Shown piece after piece: positions 43,028 to 53,503 of a stretch of 64,000 nt of DNA (the first letter of the stretch is position 1; each line of letters starts with the position of its first letter). Origin of the DNA: Litsea cubeba. Its lineage: Eukaryota > Streptophyta > Magnoliopsida > Laurales > Lauraceae. Below the pieces are notes generated by a model. The model saw only the letters and a program-made list of their open reading frames with translations. It was not told where the DNA came from and ran no database searches. The stretch spans positions 67,451,979-67,515,978 of the forward strand of contig CM022944.1 in assembly GCA_012931725.1 (NCBI GenBank), written 5' to 3'. Position numbers and translations under genes: made by a program.

Positions 43028-43676
43028 CTAATCAAATACAAATGAATAAGACTATTGGTCAGATTAAAAAAAAATAAAAAACTAAGTACAATCAACTAAA
43101 ACATTGGAGCAACTTTGTTGGGGGAATAATCAAATAAAGTTCATCTAAAAGCACCTTTTTTTCTATATATAACTATAATTTATAGGGAGCAATATTCACA
43201 TGAACATAGCAGCAAGTACAAAGCTAGAAAGAAAACCTAGAAATTACTCATTGAGTCAACCACCTCCATGAGTTTAAAGATTTCTTTTTCTAATACTTTT
43301 TTTAATTGAAACATGAGTTCAATTAATAAGAAGTTGTTGCAACCGTTATCGTTGAGCGTTCCCTGTAGAAAATATGATGTTTTTGCTTCTTTGTTTGCCT
43401 TTTAAAGGTTTCTCTTTTTCTTTCTGTGTTATGATACTCTTATTTGTAGTAATAATAAGCATAATCCAATAGCATTGGATTGTCAGCCAGACCAATAAAA
43501 GTGCTTTTCATTGGGTTTGATGTAGATATTGTTGTGCTTTCTACCTGCCCTTAAAACTCATGCCATCAAAATTTAGAACCTTACTTAAAGGGATCTTCTG
43601 CATACCATGGGAAACAGGGGAGGCGTTTGTCTTTAATGCTCCAGGGAATCAATAGTATTTGCATTCATATGACATG
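43028..43676. other. Non-coding AT-rich stretch
   Basis: I see no exon, transposon end or RNA gene in this stretch. Confidence 0.4.
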
Positions 43677-43900
43677 ATTTTTTTGATTGATAACCAAAGA
43701 TTCCATTAAAAGAGAGAAACCAAAACAAAATGCAACAAGCAAGGCTATGCTACAACAACATTATACCAAAGCGAGATAAAACACCATTACACTGACCAAA
43801 CAACAAAGGGGACAGATCTGTCTACTCCTTGCTTAGCCAATGAGTCTGCAAACGCGTTAGCTGACCGCCCAACATGCTGAAATATGATTTTTAAAGGTAG
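43677..43900 (-). mobile_element. LINE (L1-type) 3' end, 5'-truncated
   Basis: On the minus strand, HVGRSANAFADSLAKQGVDR is the C-terminal end of the RNase H domain that plant L1-type LINEs carry. It is followed by a stop, a short 3' UTR and an A tract (T tract on the plus strand near 43,678-43,684). The upstream part of the LINE is absent, the usual outcome of incomplete target-primed reverse transcription. Confidence 0.75.
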
Positions 43901-44188
43901 ATGTAGTTGAATCTGACTACATCATAATTTGTTGTGGGCTTTCATTTTGGGAGAAGGCCAGAACATATTATGGTTTCAGGTGCGATGAAAGGTCTTGTCA
44001 TTTGATACTAAACTGGTGTGAGCTCTATGACATCAACAGGAACATACTTTAATTGGGTGTATGGCAAAATTATATTAAGTGACTGCAAACAATGGCGGAT
44101 TAACAGGAATATACAACATTTGGTTGTATGGCAAGGATAATGAATCGGGATGAATGGTGCATTAAGTATTCATTTTACATGAGTTGAA
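43901..44188. other. Non-coding flank of the copia element
   Basis: No feature seen, apart from the sequence running up to the CATGT target duplication. Confidence 0.4.
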
Positions 44189-44193
44189 CATGT

Positions 44194-44577
44194 TGGATTT
44201 GGCTCAAAAGGTCCATTGGGCCTTGATGGATAGTTTACTTAGGGCTTAAGTAAACTAGGGCAAAAGTCTTTATATATACTCTCTAGGGTTATTCTTTGTA
44301 AGTTACATCACATATTAGAAAGCAAGCAAGGGAGAACAAAAGAGAGCATTGTAAGGGGAGAGACTGTGAGAGCAAGATTGAGATCTATTGGGGGAGAGAG
44401 TAGGCTAAGTGTTAGAGGTATATCCTTGTAACAAGTTGCCCAATTTCCTGCATAGTGAAATCGAGCAGAACGTTCATAGTCCCGTGGACGTAGGCAATTG
44501 CCGAACCACGTAAATCTCTTTTGTCTTGTGTGCTTGTGGTTGATTGAGCGTGCTTTACCCTAGTTTATTTCCTAACA
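44194..44577 (+). repeat. 5' LTR of copia element
   Basis: This 384-bp LTR (TGGATTTGG...CCTAACA) is flanked by the duplication CATGT at 44,189-44,193, repeated at 52,749-52,753 after the 3' LTR. The more usual start would be three bases earlier (TGTTGG), but only the TGGATT start leaves a matching TSD. A TATATA box lies at about 44,271. A GTGG...CCAC box around 44,493-44,518 is shared with other LTRs in the window. The two LTRs differ at about eight sites (~2%). Confidence 0.9.
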
Positions 44578-44579
44578 AT

Positions 44580-44591
44580 TGGTATCAGAGC
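44580..44591 (+). other. tRNA-iMet primer-binding site, copia element
   Basis: TGGTATCAGAGC starts two bases after the LTR. Confidence 0.92.
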
Positions 44592-45438
44592 AAGGCTAGT
44601 GTTTTCCTAGGATTAGGGTTGCACGCACATAAGTGCAGATTACTGTGATCAAACGATCATCAGGGGTGGGACATAGATCGGACACATTTTGGTCTCAATC
44701 CAGAGAAACAGATCGCTTGCTAGAAGAGGCAACAGAGATCGCCAAACCTCTGTTGCATAAGCGTTCAGAAATTCCGACGAGGGGTTCTTACGCGGACATC
44801 ACCGTCAGTTTGCCAGATCTCCGCCGTTCATCGTCGCCGGAACAGAGAAGAGCAGCTTGACTCCTAAACTGCAGAAGGCGGGCCACGCGGATCAGATTAA
44901 AGGAGACACAGATCACTGCGCTAACTCGTGCGCAATTCTCGCCGGACTGGTCCGCCGTCGCCGGCCATAGCCGGTCCCCTCCGCTGCGTCATCACCGGAA
45001 AGGAAGAAGGAAGAAGCAGCAAGACGCTGCGTTTTCCTTTTCGGTTGCAGAACCCATTCGACGAAGAAGAAGAAGACAGACCCAGATTTGGGTCAGTTTG
45101 CAGGTCAGTGTCCAGGTCAGTTCTGACCTGGCCCAGTCCGTTAAGGAAGCCCAGCTCAGCAGTTCAGGTCCTAGGTCAGTTCTGACCTGACCCAGCCTGT
45201 GCAGGAAAAGCCCAGCGCAGTAGCAGCCAGCAGCGCTGACGTCAGCAGCACGTCAGCAGTTCGGTCAAACACAGAGTTGACCAGATTAACGGCCAGAATT
45301 CATTCTCAGTTTTCGGAGCCATCCGGACTCCGATTTGAGCTCCGTTTCTTCCTATAGATTCGCGTCGACGAGATCTACAAAGTTAACGGAACGGATTGAC
45401 CGTTTGAAGTTCTAAAAAAGGATCAGATTTCAGATATA
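44592..45438 (+). other. Long leader of copia element
   Basis: An 850-bp untranslated region upstream of gag. It has repeated TCAGTTCTGACCTG..CCAG words at about 45,117-45,195 and several ATGs in short frames (for example at 44,633 and 44,928) that I regard as non-genic. Confidence 0.6.
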
Positions 45439-46563
45439 ATGGCAAACAAAGCTACAGCAGCAGGTATCAAATTTGAAATTCAGAAATTTGATGGCAAAAT
45501 TAATTTTGGCTTGTGGCAAAGGAGAATGAAAAATATCTTGATTCAACAAGGAATCAAAGTAGAATTGCTTGGCAAGGCAAAGAAGCCTACAAAGATAGAA
45601 GATGATGAGTGGGCGGATATCGATGAAAGAGCCATGAGCTCTATTGAGCAGTACCTCTCTGACGAAGTTATGTTCAACGTGGAAGAGGAATTTGCAAAGG
45701 ACCTATGGGAAAAGCTCGAGAAGCTGTACATGGGTAAGAATCTGACAAACAAGCTACACCTGAAGAAACAGTTGTATGGGTTGAAGATGGAAGAAGGATG
45801 TGATCTGATGGAGCACATGAACACTTTCAATAAGATGATCAGTGATTTGTTGAGGCTCGATGTGAAATTCGATGATGAAGACAGGTCACTGTTATTGTTA
45901 AATTCTCTCTCTGACCCATATGAGCACTTTGTGACTACCCTGCTATATGGAAAGGAGACACTCAATTTTGAGGAGGTTACTCAAGATATCATCTCTAATG
46001 CTGCCAGAAGAAAGCCTAGCAAAGGTAATTCACATGCAGAGGGACTTCTAGCAAAGGAAGGCTCGCATAACCGTGGCAGGTCCAAGGATAGGGGTAAGTC
46101 AAAAAGAAACAACTCTAGATCAAAGTCCAAAAGCAAGAAAGATTCAGAATGCTTTCATTGCGGGAAGAAAGGGCACTGGAAGAAAGATTGCCGGCATTAC
46201 AAGGCGGGCAAAGATGGGAAGAATAAAGCTGGGGACAAATTAGATAGCAGTGACTCCGCTAGCGTTGCCTCAGAAAAGGAAGTGGAACTCCTATCGGTCT
46301 CGCAAGGTAACAATCTATCTGAAACATGGATTTTAGATTCCGGTTGTACATATCATATGTGTCCTAATCGTGATTGGCTTGATACTTATGAGCCATGTGA
46401 CGGTGGTAGTGTTTTAATGGGTAATGATGCTGCATGTAAAACCATTGGAATGGGAACCATAAAAATCAGAATGGCAGATGGAGTTGTTAGAACTTTGGGT
46501 GGTGTGAGACATGTTCCCTCACTCAAGAAGAATTTGATATCCTTAGGCACACTAGAAGCTTAA
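45439..46563 (+). CDS. Gag and protease start, Ty1/copia (Tork-like) element
   Basis: The 374-codon frame starts MANKATAAGIKFEIQKFDGK. The UBN2/gag domain spans about residues 1-200, a basic RSKSKSKK stretch follows, then the CCHC knuckle CFHCGKKGHWKKDC (about 235) and the protease active site WILDSGCTYHMCPN (about 300). The start matches plant Tork-type gags. At 46,560 it hits a TAA. Comparison with the expected continuation suggests a short deletion plus frameshift at this point, so pol resumes at 46,565 in another frame. Confidence 0.92.
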   Translation: MANKATAAGIKFEIQKFDGKINFGLWQRRMKNILIQQGIKVELLGKAKKPTKIEDDEWADIDERAMSSIEQYLSDEVMFNVEEEFAKDLWEKLEKLYMGKNLTNKLHLKKQLYGLKMEEGCDLMEHMNTFNKMISDLLRLDVKFDDEDRSLLLLNSLSDPYEHFVTTLLYGKETLNFEEVTQDIISNAARRKPSKGNSHAEGLLAKEGSHNRGRSKDRGKSKRNNSRSKSKSKKDSECFHCGKKGHWKKDCRHYKAGKDGKNKAGDKLDSSDSASVASEKEVELLSVSQGNNLSETWILDSGCTYHMCPNRDWLDTYEPCDGGSVLMGNDAACKTIGMGTIKIRMADGVVRTLGGVRHVPSLKKNLISLGTLEA

Positions 46564-46564
46564 A

Positions 46565-47230
46565 GTGAGTAAAGGTATTCTGGTATTAATGAAAGGTACC
46601 AGAGTAGGTAACAACCTTTACAAATTGATGGGAAACACAGTTGTAGGTGGAGCTGCAGTCTCCACGGAAGACAAAAACAGCGTTGATGAGTCTCAGTTAT
46701 GGCATATGCGGCTAGGGCATTTGAGTGAGAAGGGCATGTTAGAACTTCATAAAAGACAGTTGTTGAAGGGTGTGAAAACATGCAAGCTGGATTTTTGCAA
46801 ATTCTGTGTTTATGGCAAGCAGACAAAAGTGTCTTTTAAAATTGCAGGAAAAGATTGTAGAAGTAAAGGCATTCTTGACTACATTCACTCAGATGTGTGG
46901 GGACCGTCCCCGGTTAAGTCAAAAGGTGGAGCTGAATACTTTGTGACTTTTATTGACAACTTTTCAAGGAAAGTTTGGGTTTACTTCATGAAACACAAGT
47001 CTGAGGTCTTCGAAAAATCCAAAGAATGGAAGGCAGAAGTTGAAAATCAAACAGGAAGAAAAGTCAAGTATCTGAGAACAGATAATGGGGGTGAATACAA
47101 AAGTCAAATGTTTCTACAATTCTGCAAGGATGAAGGCATCACAAGACACTTTACAGTTCCAAAGACTCCTCAGCAAAATGGAGTTTCGGAAAGAATGAAC
47201 AGGACTCTTTGGAAAGAGCAAGGAGCATGA
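46565..47230 (+). pseudogene. Pre-integrase and integrase core, copia pol
   Basis: It contains the GAG-pre-integrase motif (WHMRLGHLSEKGMLELHK), the zinc finger end CKFCVYGKQTKVSF, and the integrase core with first Asp (IHSDVWGPS), second Asp (YLRTDNGGEY) and catalytic Glu (NGVSERMNR). A one-base deletion in a T run near 47,208 ends the frame. The next frame picks up 20 bases upstream of the stop. Confidence 0.92.
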
Positions 47231-47850
47231 GACTACATGCAGGGTTGACTAAAAGTTTTTGGGCAGAAGCAGTTAATCACGCATGCTATGTGGTTAATCG
47301 GTCACCATCAGCAGCTTTGGATTGCAAAGTTGCAGAAGAAGTCTGGACAGGTAAAGAAGTTGATTATTCCACACTCAAGTTATTCGGATGTCCAGCATAC
47401 GCACACATTCCCAGTGATGAGAGATCCAAGCTAGATTCCAAGTCACTCAAATGCATATTCCTCGGATTCGAGAAGGGAGTGAAAGGGTACAAGCTATGGG
47501 ATCCAGTAAACATGAAAAAGATCATCAGCAGAGATGTAATGTTTGATGAAAAGTCTATGATGAACAGGGAACAAGATGGTGAAGTCAAAGGGCACAGTGC
47601 TGAGAAGGCAGTTGTTGAAATAATTCCTCTTACAGATAATAAAGGCAAGAAATCAGTGCAAAGTCAAACAGAGGCCAGAACATCTGGTGGAGAGGAAGAA
47701 GTAGAGGTTCAGCAGGAACCCACAAGTCTAGCACAAGGAAGAGCAAAGAGAAGCATCAAACCACCTCAAAGGTTTGGATGGGATGAGGATGAAGTCCATT
47801 TTGCTCTTATCACCAGTAGTGGTGATCCAACCACACTCCAAGAGCTATGA
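47209..47850 (+). pseudogene. Integrase C-terminal region, copia pol
   Basis: Starts with ERARSMRLHAGLTKSFWAEA, the usual continuation of the copia integrase core, and contains VNRSPSAALDCKVAEEVWTG and the GKSLKCIFLGF-like segment (SKSLKCIFLGFEKGVKGYKL). A one-base loss near 47,848 (GAGCT) ends the frame just before reverse transcriptase. Confidence 0.9.
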
Positions 47851-48289
47851 ACAGCAGTGATAGGGAGGGTTGGATGGGTGCTATGATGGATGAGATAGAA
47901 TCTCTCGAAAAGAATTCCGTCTGGGAGTTAGTTCCAAAACCCAAAGATAGAAAATCAGTTGGCTGCAAATGGGTGTTTCGGAAGAAGGAAGTCCCACATG
48001 AAAACGAAACACCAAGGTTTAAGGCACGTTTAGTAGCAAAGGGGTACTCACAGAAAGAAGGGGTTGACTATGATGAGATCTTTTCCCCAGTTGTGAAGCA
48101 CACATCTATCAGGGTATTGCTGGCATTAGTAGCACAGTTCAATATGGAGCTTGAACAGTTAGATGTAAAGACAGCTTTTCTTCATGGTGACTTGGAGGAA
48201 ATAATTTACATGGAGCAACCTGAAGGATTTAGAGAAGTCGGAAAAGAAGACTATGTCTGCAAATTGAAGAGATCATTGTACGGGCTAAA
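47847..48289 (+). pseudogene. RT N-terminal part, copia pol
   Basis: Contains CKWVFRKKE, ARLVAKGYSQKEGVDYDEIF and DVKTAFLHGDLEE, the fingers and palm start of copia reverse transcriptase. It breaks off in the KRSLYGL motif at 48,289, where the 2.8-kb element inserted. The coding sequence resumes after 51,124. Confidence 0.95.
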
Positions 48290-48626
48290 TGATGCAGGCC
48301 CTAGGGGCTTGCGTAGGAAGTGCTAAAAGCACAATGGGTGCCGAAGCACGTGTCCTAAGACACAATCAATCTCCGAAGAGACAATAAACGAGGACGCACC
48401 TCAATGGGAGAACCCAATTTCATTAATCAACTCTGAGAAATAATTCTCTACAATGCCATATAAATAGGAAAACACAACTTAAGCCCTAAGAAACCTAATT
48501 AAAATAGGAAACCAAATAAATAGGAAACCTAATCCTAAATACAACTCATCAAATAAAATAACAATTAAATAAGTCCTAAATCTAAGTGGGCCCTACACAT
48601 ATGGCCATGAGGTCTACGCTGCATCA
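48290..48626 (-). repeat. 3' LTR of nested gag-only element
   Basis: This 337-bp LTR (TGATGCAGG...GCTGCATCA on the plus strand) appears identical to 50,788-51,124. The target duplication CTAAA flanks the element (48,285-48,289 and 51,125-51,129). The polypurine tract lies on its internal side, so this is the 3' LTR in minus orientation. Confidence 0.95.
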
Positions 48627-49445
48627 TTCTCCCCCACTTGAAAAAGAACTCGACCTCGAGTTCGGAAAATGTCCACCTGGATCAAAGATCAATCTGACGA
48701 ATGTCCGATTAGGCGGTCGATCTATAACTTCTTGGCACAGCTTCATGCATAATTGCTTTTGATGGCTGAAATATGTGTTGATGTGCCTTACTTGTAGATT
48801 ATGCACTATCAAATCATAATCTCTGACTATCCGCTGGTCATCTCTCAGTTGGCATTGTTGATCCGCAAAGACAAAATCAATGGGAGAATTAATGTGGGGA
48901 ATTTCAATAACTGGCTCTTCATCGCTTGGTGTGTGCACGTCTGGATGATTAGTACTCAGAGAAGAAATTTCAAAGCCAACTGTAGATATGGAATTGTCGG
49001 TGTCTAACACTGGCAGCTCGGTTTGTAAATCCGTTGGCACTGGTTCCTCAACACGGTCTGTGACATGTGACGACTTTTCTTCTTGAGGAGCAACTTCCAT
49101 TAGATGAAATCTTTTAAGCATCCGCTCCACACGAATTGCTTCCCAAAATGCGTCATACATATCTTTGCATGCCGTCTCCACATTTTTCAATATACTTGGT
49201 CTCAAACCTTTGAGAAAGGAATTGAAATCAAGTGTATCTCCCAATTCACATAAATAATGTAGCCTTTCAAATTCATCGGCATATTCCATGACAGACAAGT
49301 TTCCTTGTGTCAAAGTAATATACTGCTCAAAGTAGTCTGTATTTGCATAATATCTTTGCCCATATCTGATCGCATATGTCATCCTTGTAGCCCTATTGTT
49401 GATTTCAGTAAGCCTGCTATTTATGTCAAGAAGTTGCAGTGCCAT
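48624..49445 (-). CDS. Gag-like protein of nested non-autonomous LTR element
   Basis: 273 codons. The N-terminal part has a Ty3-type gag pattern (DYFEQYITLTQGNLSVMEYA, then FERLHYLCEL, then FNSFLKGLRPSI). The rest is acidic and unrecognised. No protease, RT, RNase H or integrase occurs anywhere in the 2.8-kb element. Its TGA (48,624-48,626) is the first triplet of the LTR, and the last codons (SFSSGGE) are encoded by the polypurine tract. This is a TR-GAG type element that must borrow enzymes from a relative. An intact frame plus identical LTRs argue for recent activity. Confidence 0.8.
   Translation of the reverse strand: MALQLLDINSRLTEINNRATRMTYAIRYGQRYYANTDYFEQYITLTQGNLSVMEYADEFERLHYLCELGDTLDFNSFLKGLRPSILKNVETACKDMYDAFWEAIRVERMLKRFHLMEVAPQEEKSSHVTDRVEEPVPTDLQTELPVLDTDNSISTVGFEISSLSTNHPDVHTPSDEEPVIEIPHINSPIDFVFADQQCQLRDDQRIVRDYDLIVHNLQVRHINTYFSHQKQLCMKLCQEVIDRPPNRTFVRLIFDPGGHFPNSRSSSFSSGGE
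48627..48641 (-). other. Polypurine tract of nested element
   Basis: The minus strand reads TCAAGTGGGGGAGAA directly before TGATGC, inside the gag-like frame. Confidence 0.85.
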
Positions 49446-50787
49446 CTTGGCAGATGTGTAGATCTGACTTACACAATCACGCTGTCAAAAACGGATCTAA
49501 ATTCTGACGGCGGATGGCTGTGATAATGCAAAAACAAGATCCAACGGTTGATAATGGTCAAAGCGGCTGCTGACCGAGTTCTATTGATGGTACTGGGTCT
49601 CTTGCGTGAATGGGTCAGGATCACAGAAATCAACTTGAACTAGGCCTGGGATGGATTGGGCCCAAATGCAGATGTCACCAATTAGCCAATCAAACGGTTT
49701 GAAGCAATGGGCTGTAAGTACACCTGGGTCGGAACGGACCTGGTCCAGAATCTACTTGGCCCGGATCTGGAAATTCAAGCCCAACCTGACTTAGGCCCGA
49801 TCTGACTGTAAGTCAGGCACACGTGCTTCTTGAGGAGAAGAAAAAATAGGGTTTCGAAACACTTACTGTTGCTCTTTGTCGACAGAGGAACAGTGAGGAG
49901 GATGGGAAGCGTTGACGATGGCGACGATCGACCGGTTGGCAGTGGAGTGGAGTAGCGGCGACGACGGTGCCAGGTACTCACATCTTCCCGAATCTCCTTC
50001 CTTTCTGCTACTTCTGTTCTTCTTCTTCGTCAATCTGCTCTCTCTTTTTTTTTTTTTTTTTCTCTGGGTTTGGCCAAGAGCAGAGGGTGGGATTGGGGAC
50101 AACAGTGTAAGCTGGTTGCTGGGATGGGAACAGTGACGATGATAGGGAGGTGGCTAGGTTGCTGGTTTGGTGTTTGGGGTGTTGCGAGCAGGGAAGTGGG
50201 TCGGGCCTCGGTTAGGGATGGTGTTTGGGGATTCCGATGGAATGGGTTTGGGGATTCCGGTGGAAGGGCTGGGTTCGCTGCTGGATGGGTTTAGGGTGTT
50301 GATTTCGATGACGATTTCGGGATTGTGATTTTTACGATGGCTGATTCGGCCGATGTGGGTGGGCGATGCAATGGATAGGCCGAAAGGGGTTTTGGAATGG
50401 CGATGGTGGTCTAGAAGGGGTAGGCCGAAAGGGTTTGGAATGGCGATGGTGGTCTAGAAGGGGTTTTGTCTGTGCATAGGGTTTTGGAGTTTTGGAGGAG
50501 GAATTTCCAGTGGCCCTAGGGTTAGGGTTCTGTGGAGCAGGGTCTCTGGAAGACGGTGGCTACTTTGGGGATTCAGTTGCGTCTGGGAAGGGGGGGAGGG
50601 ATTCGGCAGAGGGGTTTCTGGCGGAAAGGGCTTGCGGGGAGGTTGTCGATAAGGGTTTTGCGGCTTGGGTTTCGGTATGATGATTTGAGTTGGAGTTGGG
50701 AGCGATGATGGCTATGGGATGAGGATTGGAAGGAGGGATAGGGGTAATCACGCCAACGATCGGGGATCGTTGGGCTCTGATACCAAT
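49446..50787 (-). other. Long leader and PBS of nested element
   Basis: 1.3 kb without a long minus-strand frame. The minus strand has the tRNA-iMet site TGGTATCAGAGCCCAACG right after the LTR (50,767-50,784). A ~45-bp duplication (GGCCGAAAGGG...TCTAGAAGGGG) lies at about 50,380-50,466 and a T tract at 50,047. The plus-strand frames here are GC-skew artefacts. Confidence 0.7.
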
Positions 50788-51124
50788 TGATGCAGGCCCT
50801 AGGGGCTTGCGTAGGAAGTGCTAAAAGCACAATGGGTGCCGAAGCACGTGTCCTAAGACACAATCAATCTCCGAAGAGACAATAAACGAGGACGCACCTC
50901 AATGGGAGAACCCAATTTCATTAATCAACTCTGAGAAATAATTCTCTACAATGCCATATAAATAGGAAAACACAACTTAAGCCCTAAGAAACCTAATTAA
51001 AATAGGAAACCAAATAAATAGGAAACCTAATCCTAAATACAACTCATCAAATAAAATAACAATTAAATAAGTCCTAAATCTAAGTGGGCCCTACACATAT
51101 GGCCATGAGGTCTACGCTGCATCA
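50788..51124 (-). repeat. 5' LTR of nested gag-only element
   Basis: 337 bp; no difference from 48,290-48,626 was seen on reading. Followed by target duplication CTAAA and then the rest of the copia RT gene. Confidence 0.95.
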
Positions 51125-52231
51125 CTAAAACAATCACCAAGGCAATGGTACAAGCGCTTCGACTCCTACATGTTGCGGATTGGCTACTATCGATGTGAGT
51201 ATGATCATTGTGTTTACTTTAAAGTGCATGATGATAATTCATTTATTATGTTGCTACTCTATGTGGATGATATGCTTATTGCATGTAAGAACATGTCAAA
51301 AATAAAAGAACTGAAATCTCAGTTGAAAAAGGAGTTTGACATGAAAGACCTTGGGTCGTCCACAAAAATGTTGGGTATGGAAATAAGGAGGGACAGAAAG
51401 GCTGGAAAGCTGTGGTTATCACAAAAGAAATACATCTCAAAAGTACTTGAGAAGTTTAACATACAGAATGCCAAGCCCGTGCCTACTCCACTTGCAAGTC
51501 ACTTCAATTTAAGTGCCAGTCAATCTCCAAGTACGGACGATGAAATTGAAGATATGTCCAAGATACAGTATGCTAATGCGGTGGGATGTTTGATGTATGC
51601 CATGGTTTGCACAAGACCAGATATTGCTCAAGCAATCAGTGTGGTGAGTAAGTACATGGCGAATCCAGGGAAAGAGCATTGGAATGCAGTAAAGTGGATT
51701 CTGAGATACTTAAAAGGCACCAAAGACTTGGGAATATTGTTTGAAAGAAAATAGGGACCAGAAAGTGTAGTGGGATATGTAGATTCTGATTTTACAGGGG
51801 ATCTGGATAAAAGAAGATCCACCACAGGCTATGTTTTCACATTAGCTAGCGGACCGATAAGCTGGAGATCGGTGCTTCAGTCTACAACAGCATTATCCAC
51901 TACAGAGGCAGAATACATGGCACTTGCAGAGGCTTCTAAGGAAGCAATTTGGTTGAGAGGTTTGGTGAATGAAATCGGGATTAAGCAAGAATCAATCTCA
52001 ATACACTGTGATAGTCAAAGCGCCATATGTTTGGCGAAGAATCAGGTATATCATGCCAGAACAAAGCACATTGCTGTTATGCATCACAGAATTCGAGATT
52101 GGGTTGCTACAGGTGAGATTTCCGTTGAGAAGATTCACACAGATGAAAATGCAGCTGATATTTTCACTAAGCCAGTCACTACAGAGAAGTTCAGGCATTG
52201 CTTGGACTTGATCAATCTCTCCTCTTGTTAG
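51125..52231 (+). pseudogene. RT C-terminal part and RNase H, copia pol
   Basis: It resumes within the RT (KQSPRQWYKRFDSYM), then the catalytic LLLYVDDMLIACKN and the thumb. TAG at 51,752-51,754 lies between RT and RNase H in the same frame. RNase H follows with YVDSDFTGDLDKRRSTTGYV, STTEAEYMALAEASKEAIWL, HCDSQSAICLAKN and KHIAVMHHRIRD, ending at 52,231. The domain residues look intact; the stop and upstream shifts disable this copy. Confidence 0.93.
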
Positions 52232-52348
52232 AGATTGAAGGTGCACCTCATCTTCGGAGAGGTGCAGATATGGTGGGAGAGCTTTCCCACACAGTACAGG
52301 TGTTATAAACACAGCATAACAATTCTTCAAAAGGTCAGACATTTTTCG

Positions 52349-52364
52349 CCAAGGTGGAGATTGT
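52349..52364 (+). other. Polypurine tract of copia element
   Basis: AAGGTGGAGATTGT precedes the 3' LTR start TGGATTTGG. Confidence 0.7.
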
Positions 52365-52748
52365 TGGATTTGGCTCAAAAGGTCCATTGGGCCTTGATGG
52401 ATAGTTTACTTAGGGCTTAAGTAAACTAGGGCAAAAGTCTTTATATATACTCTCTAGGGTTATTCTTTGTAAGTTACATCACATATTAGAAAGCAAGCAA
52501 GGGAGAACAAAAGAGAGCATTGTAAGGGGAGAGACTGTGAGAGCAAGATTGAGATCTATTAGGGGAGAGAGTAGGCTAAGTGTTAGAGGTATATCCTTGT
52601 AACGAGTTGCCCAATTTCCTCCATAGTGAAATCGAGCGGAACGCTCATAGTTCCGTGGACGTAGGCATTTGCCGAACCACGTAAATCTCTTTTGTCTTGT
52701 GTGCTTGTGGTTGATTGAGCGTGCTTTACCCTAGTTTATTTCCTAACA
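52365..52748 (+). repeat. 3' LTR of copia element
   Basis: 384 bp, about eight substitutions from the 5' LTR. Followed by the duplicated target CATGT (52,749-52,753). Confidence 0.92.
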
Positions 52749-52753
52749 CATGT

Positions 52754-53498
52754 CACACAAAATTTCCTACACATGTATAGCACCAGACTATAAAGTATAA
52801 TTAATTCATTAAACCTTTTCAAACTCGGAACACAAGTTATGTGAATAAAAAATGCTGGACTGGGATAAGTATCAAACTATGAAATGCAAACTCAAATATG
52901 TAATTAGTTGAATTGTGAATCTGCTAACTAAGATTCAAACTACCCTAAAGTCCATTTGAGTTGTATTAGAATGAGTTGAGTCTTGTTCCTAGCATCAAAA
53001 CCCAGACCCAAATCCTATTATATTAATATGGTTTGGATCAGGTCCATGGTTTTACCTAAATAACATATATGATTATAAAAAAAAATTCAAAAATATAGAA
53101 TTCCTATTATAGTATTCAGAGCTGAGCTTGATTCAACATTTAATTATAATAGTTGAGTCCATAAGGTCTTGGTACCTGAACCCAAGCCATAAACATCCGA
53201 CAAATGACCAATCTGGTCCACTCTATACCTGACCCATTTACAGCCCTTCATCATAAATGTGATTGTAACTATGGGACTCCACTGTCTATCAAAACCCTAT
53301 CATATATGTAACGAAAATTCCCTTAAAAGCTGATGAAGAACAAGGTGAGAATCATACAAGATCTATTCAACTTGCAACTAAGATCATTAATAAGGCTTCC
53401 TCTTCTTATGAATCTGCTAGAATAAAATAGTACAAAAGCATTAGAATTCCATCATGAGTTACTTATTGCCATCAAATACAGATGGGGGCATACATGGG
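52754..53498. other. Non-coding AT-rich stretch
   Basis: I see no gene, exon or transposon end between the copia element and the gag-only element. Confidence 0.45.
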
Positions 53499-53503
53499 AT
53501 GTA

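Noticed and set aside
50070..50680. Glycine/tryptophan-rich plus-strand frames
   Set aside because: They run antisense to the leader of the nested element, reflect G-rich composition and show no domain.
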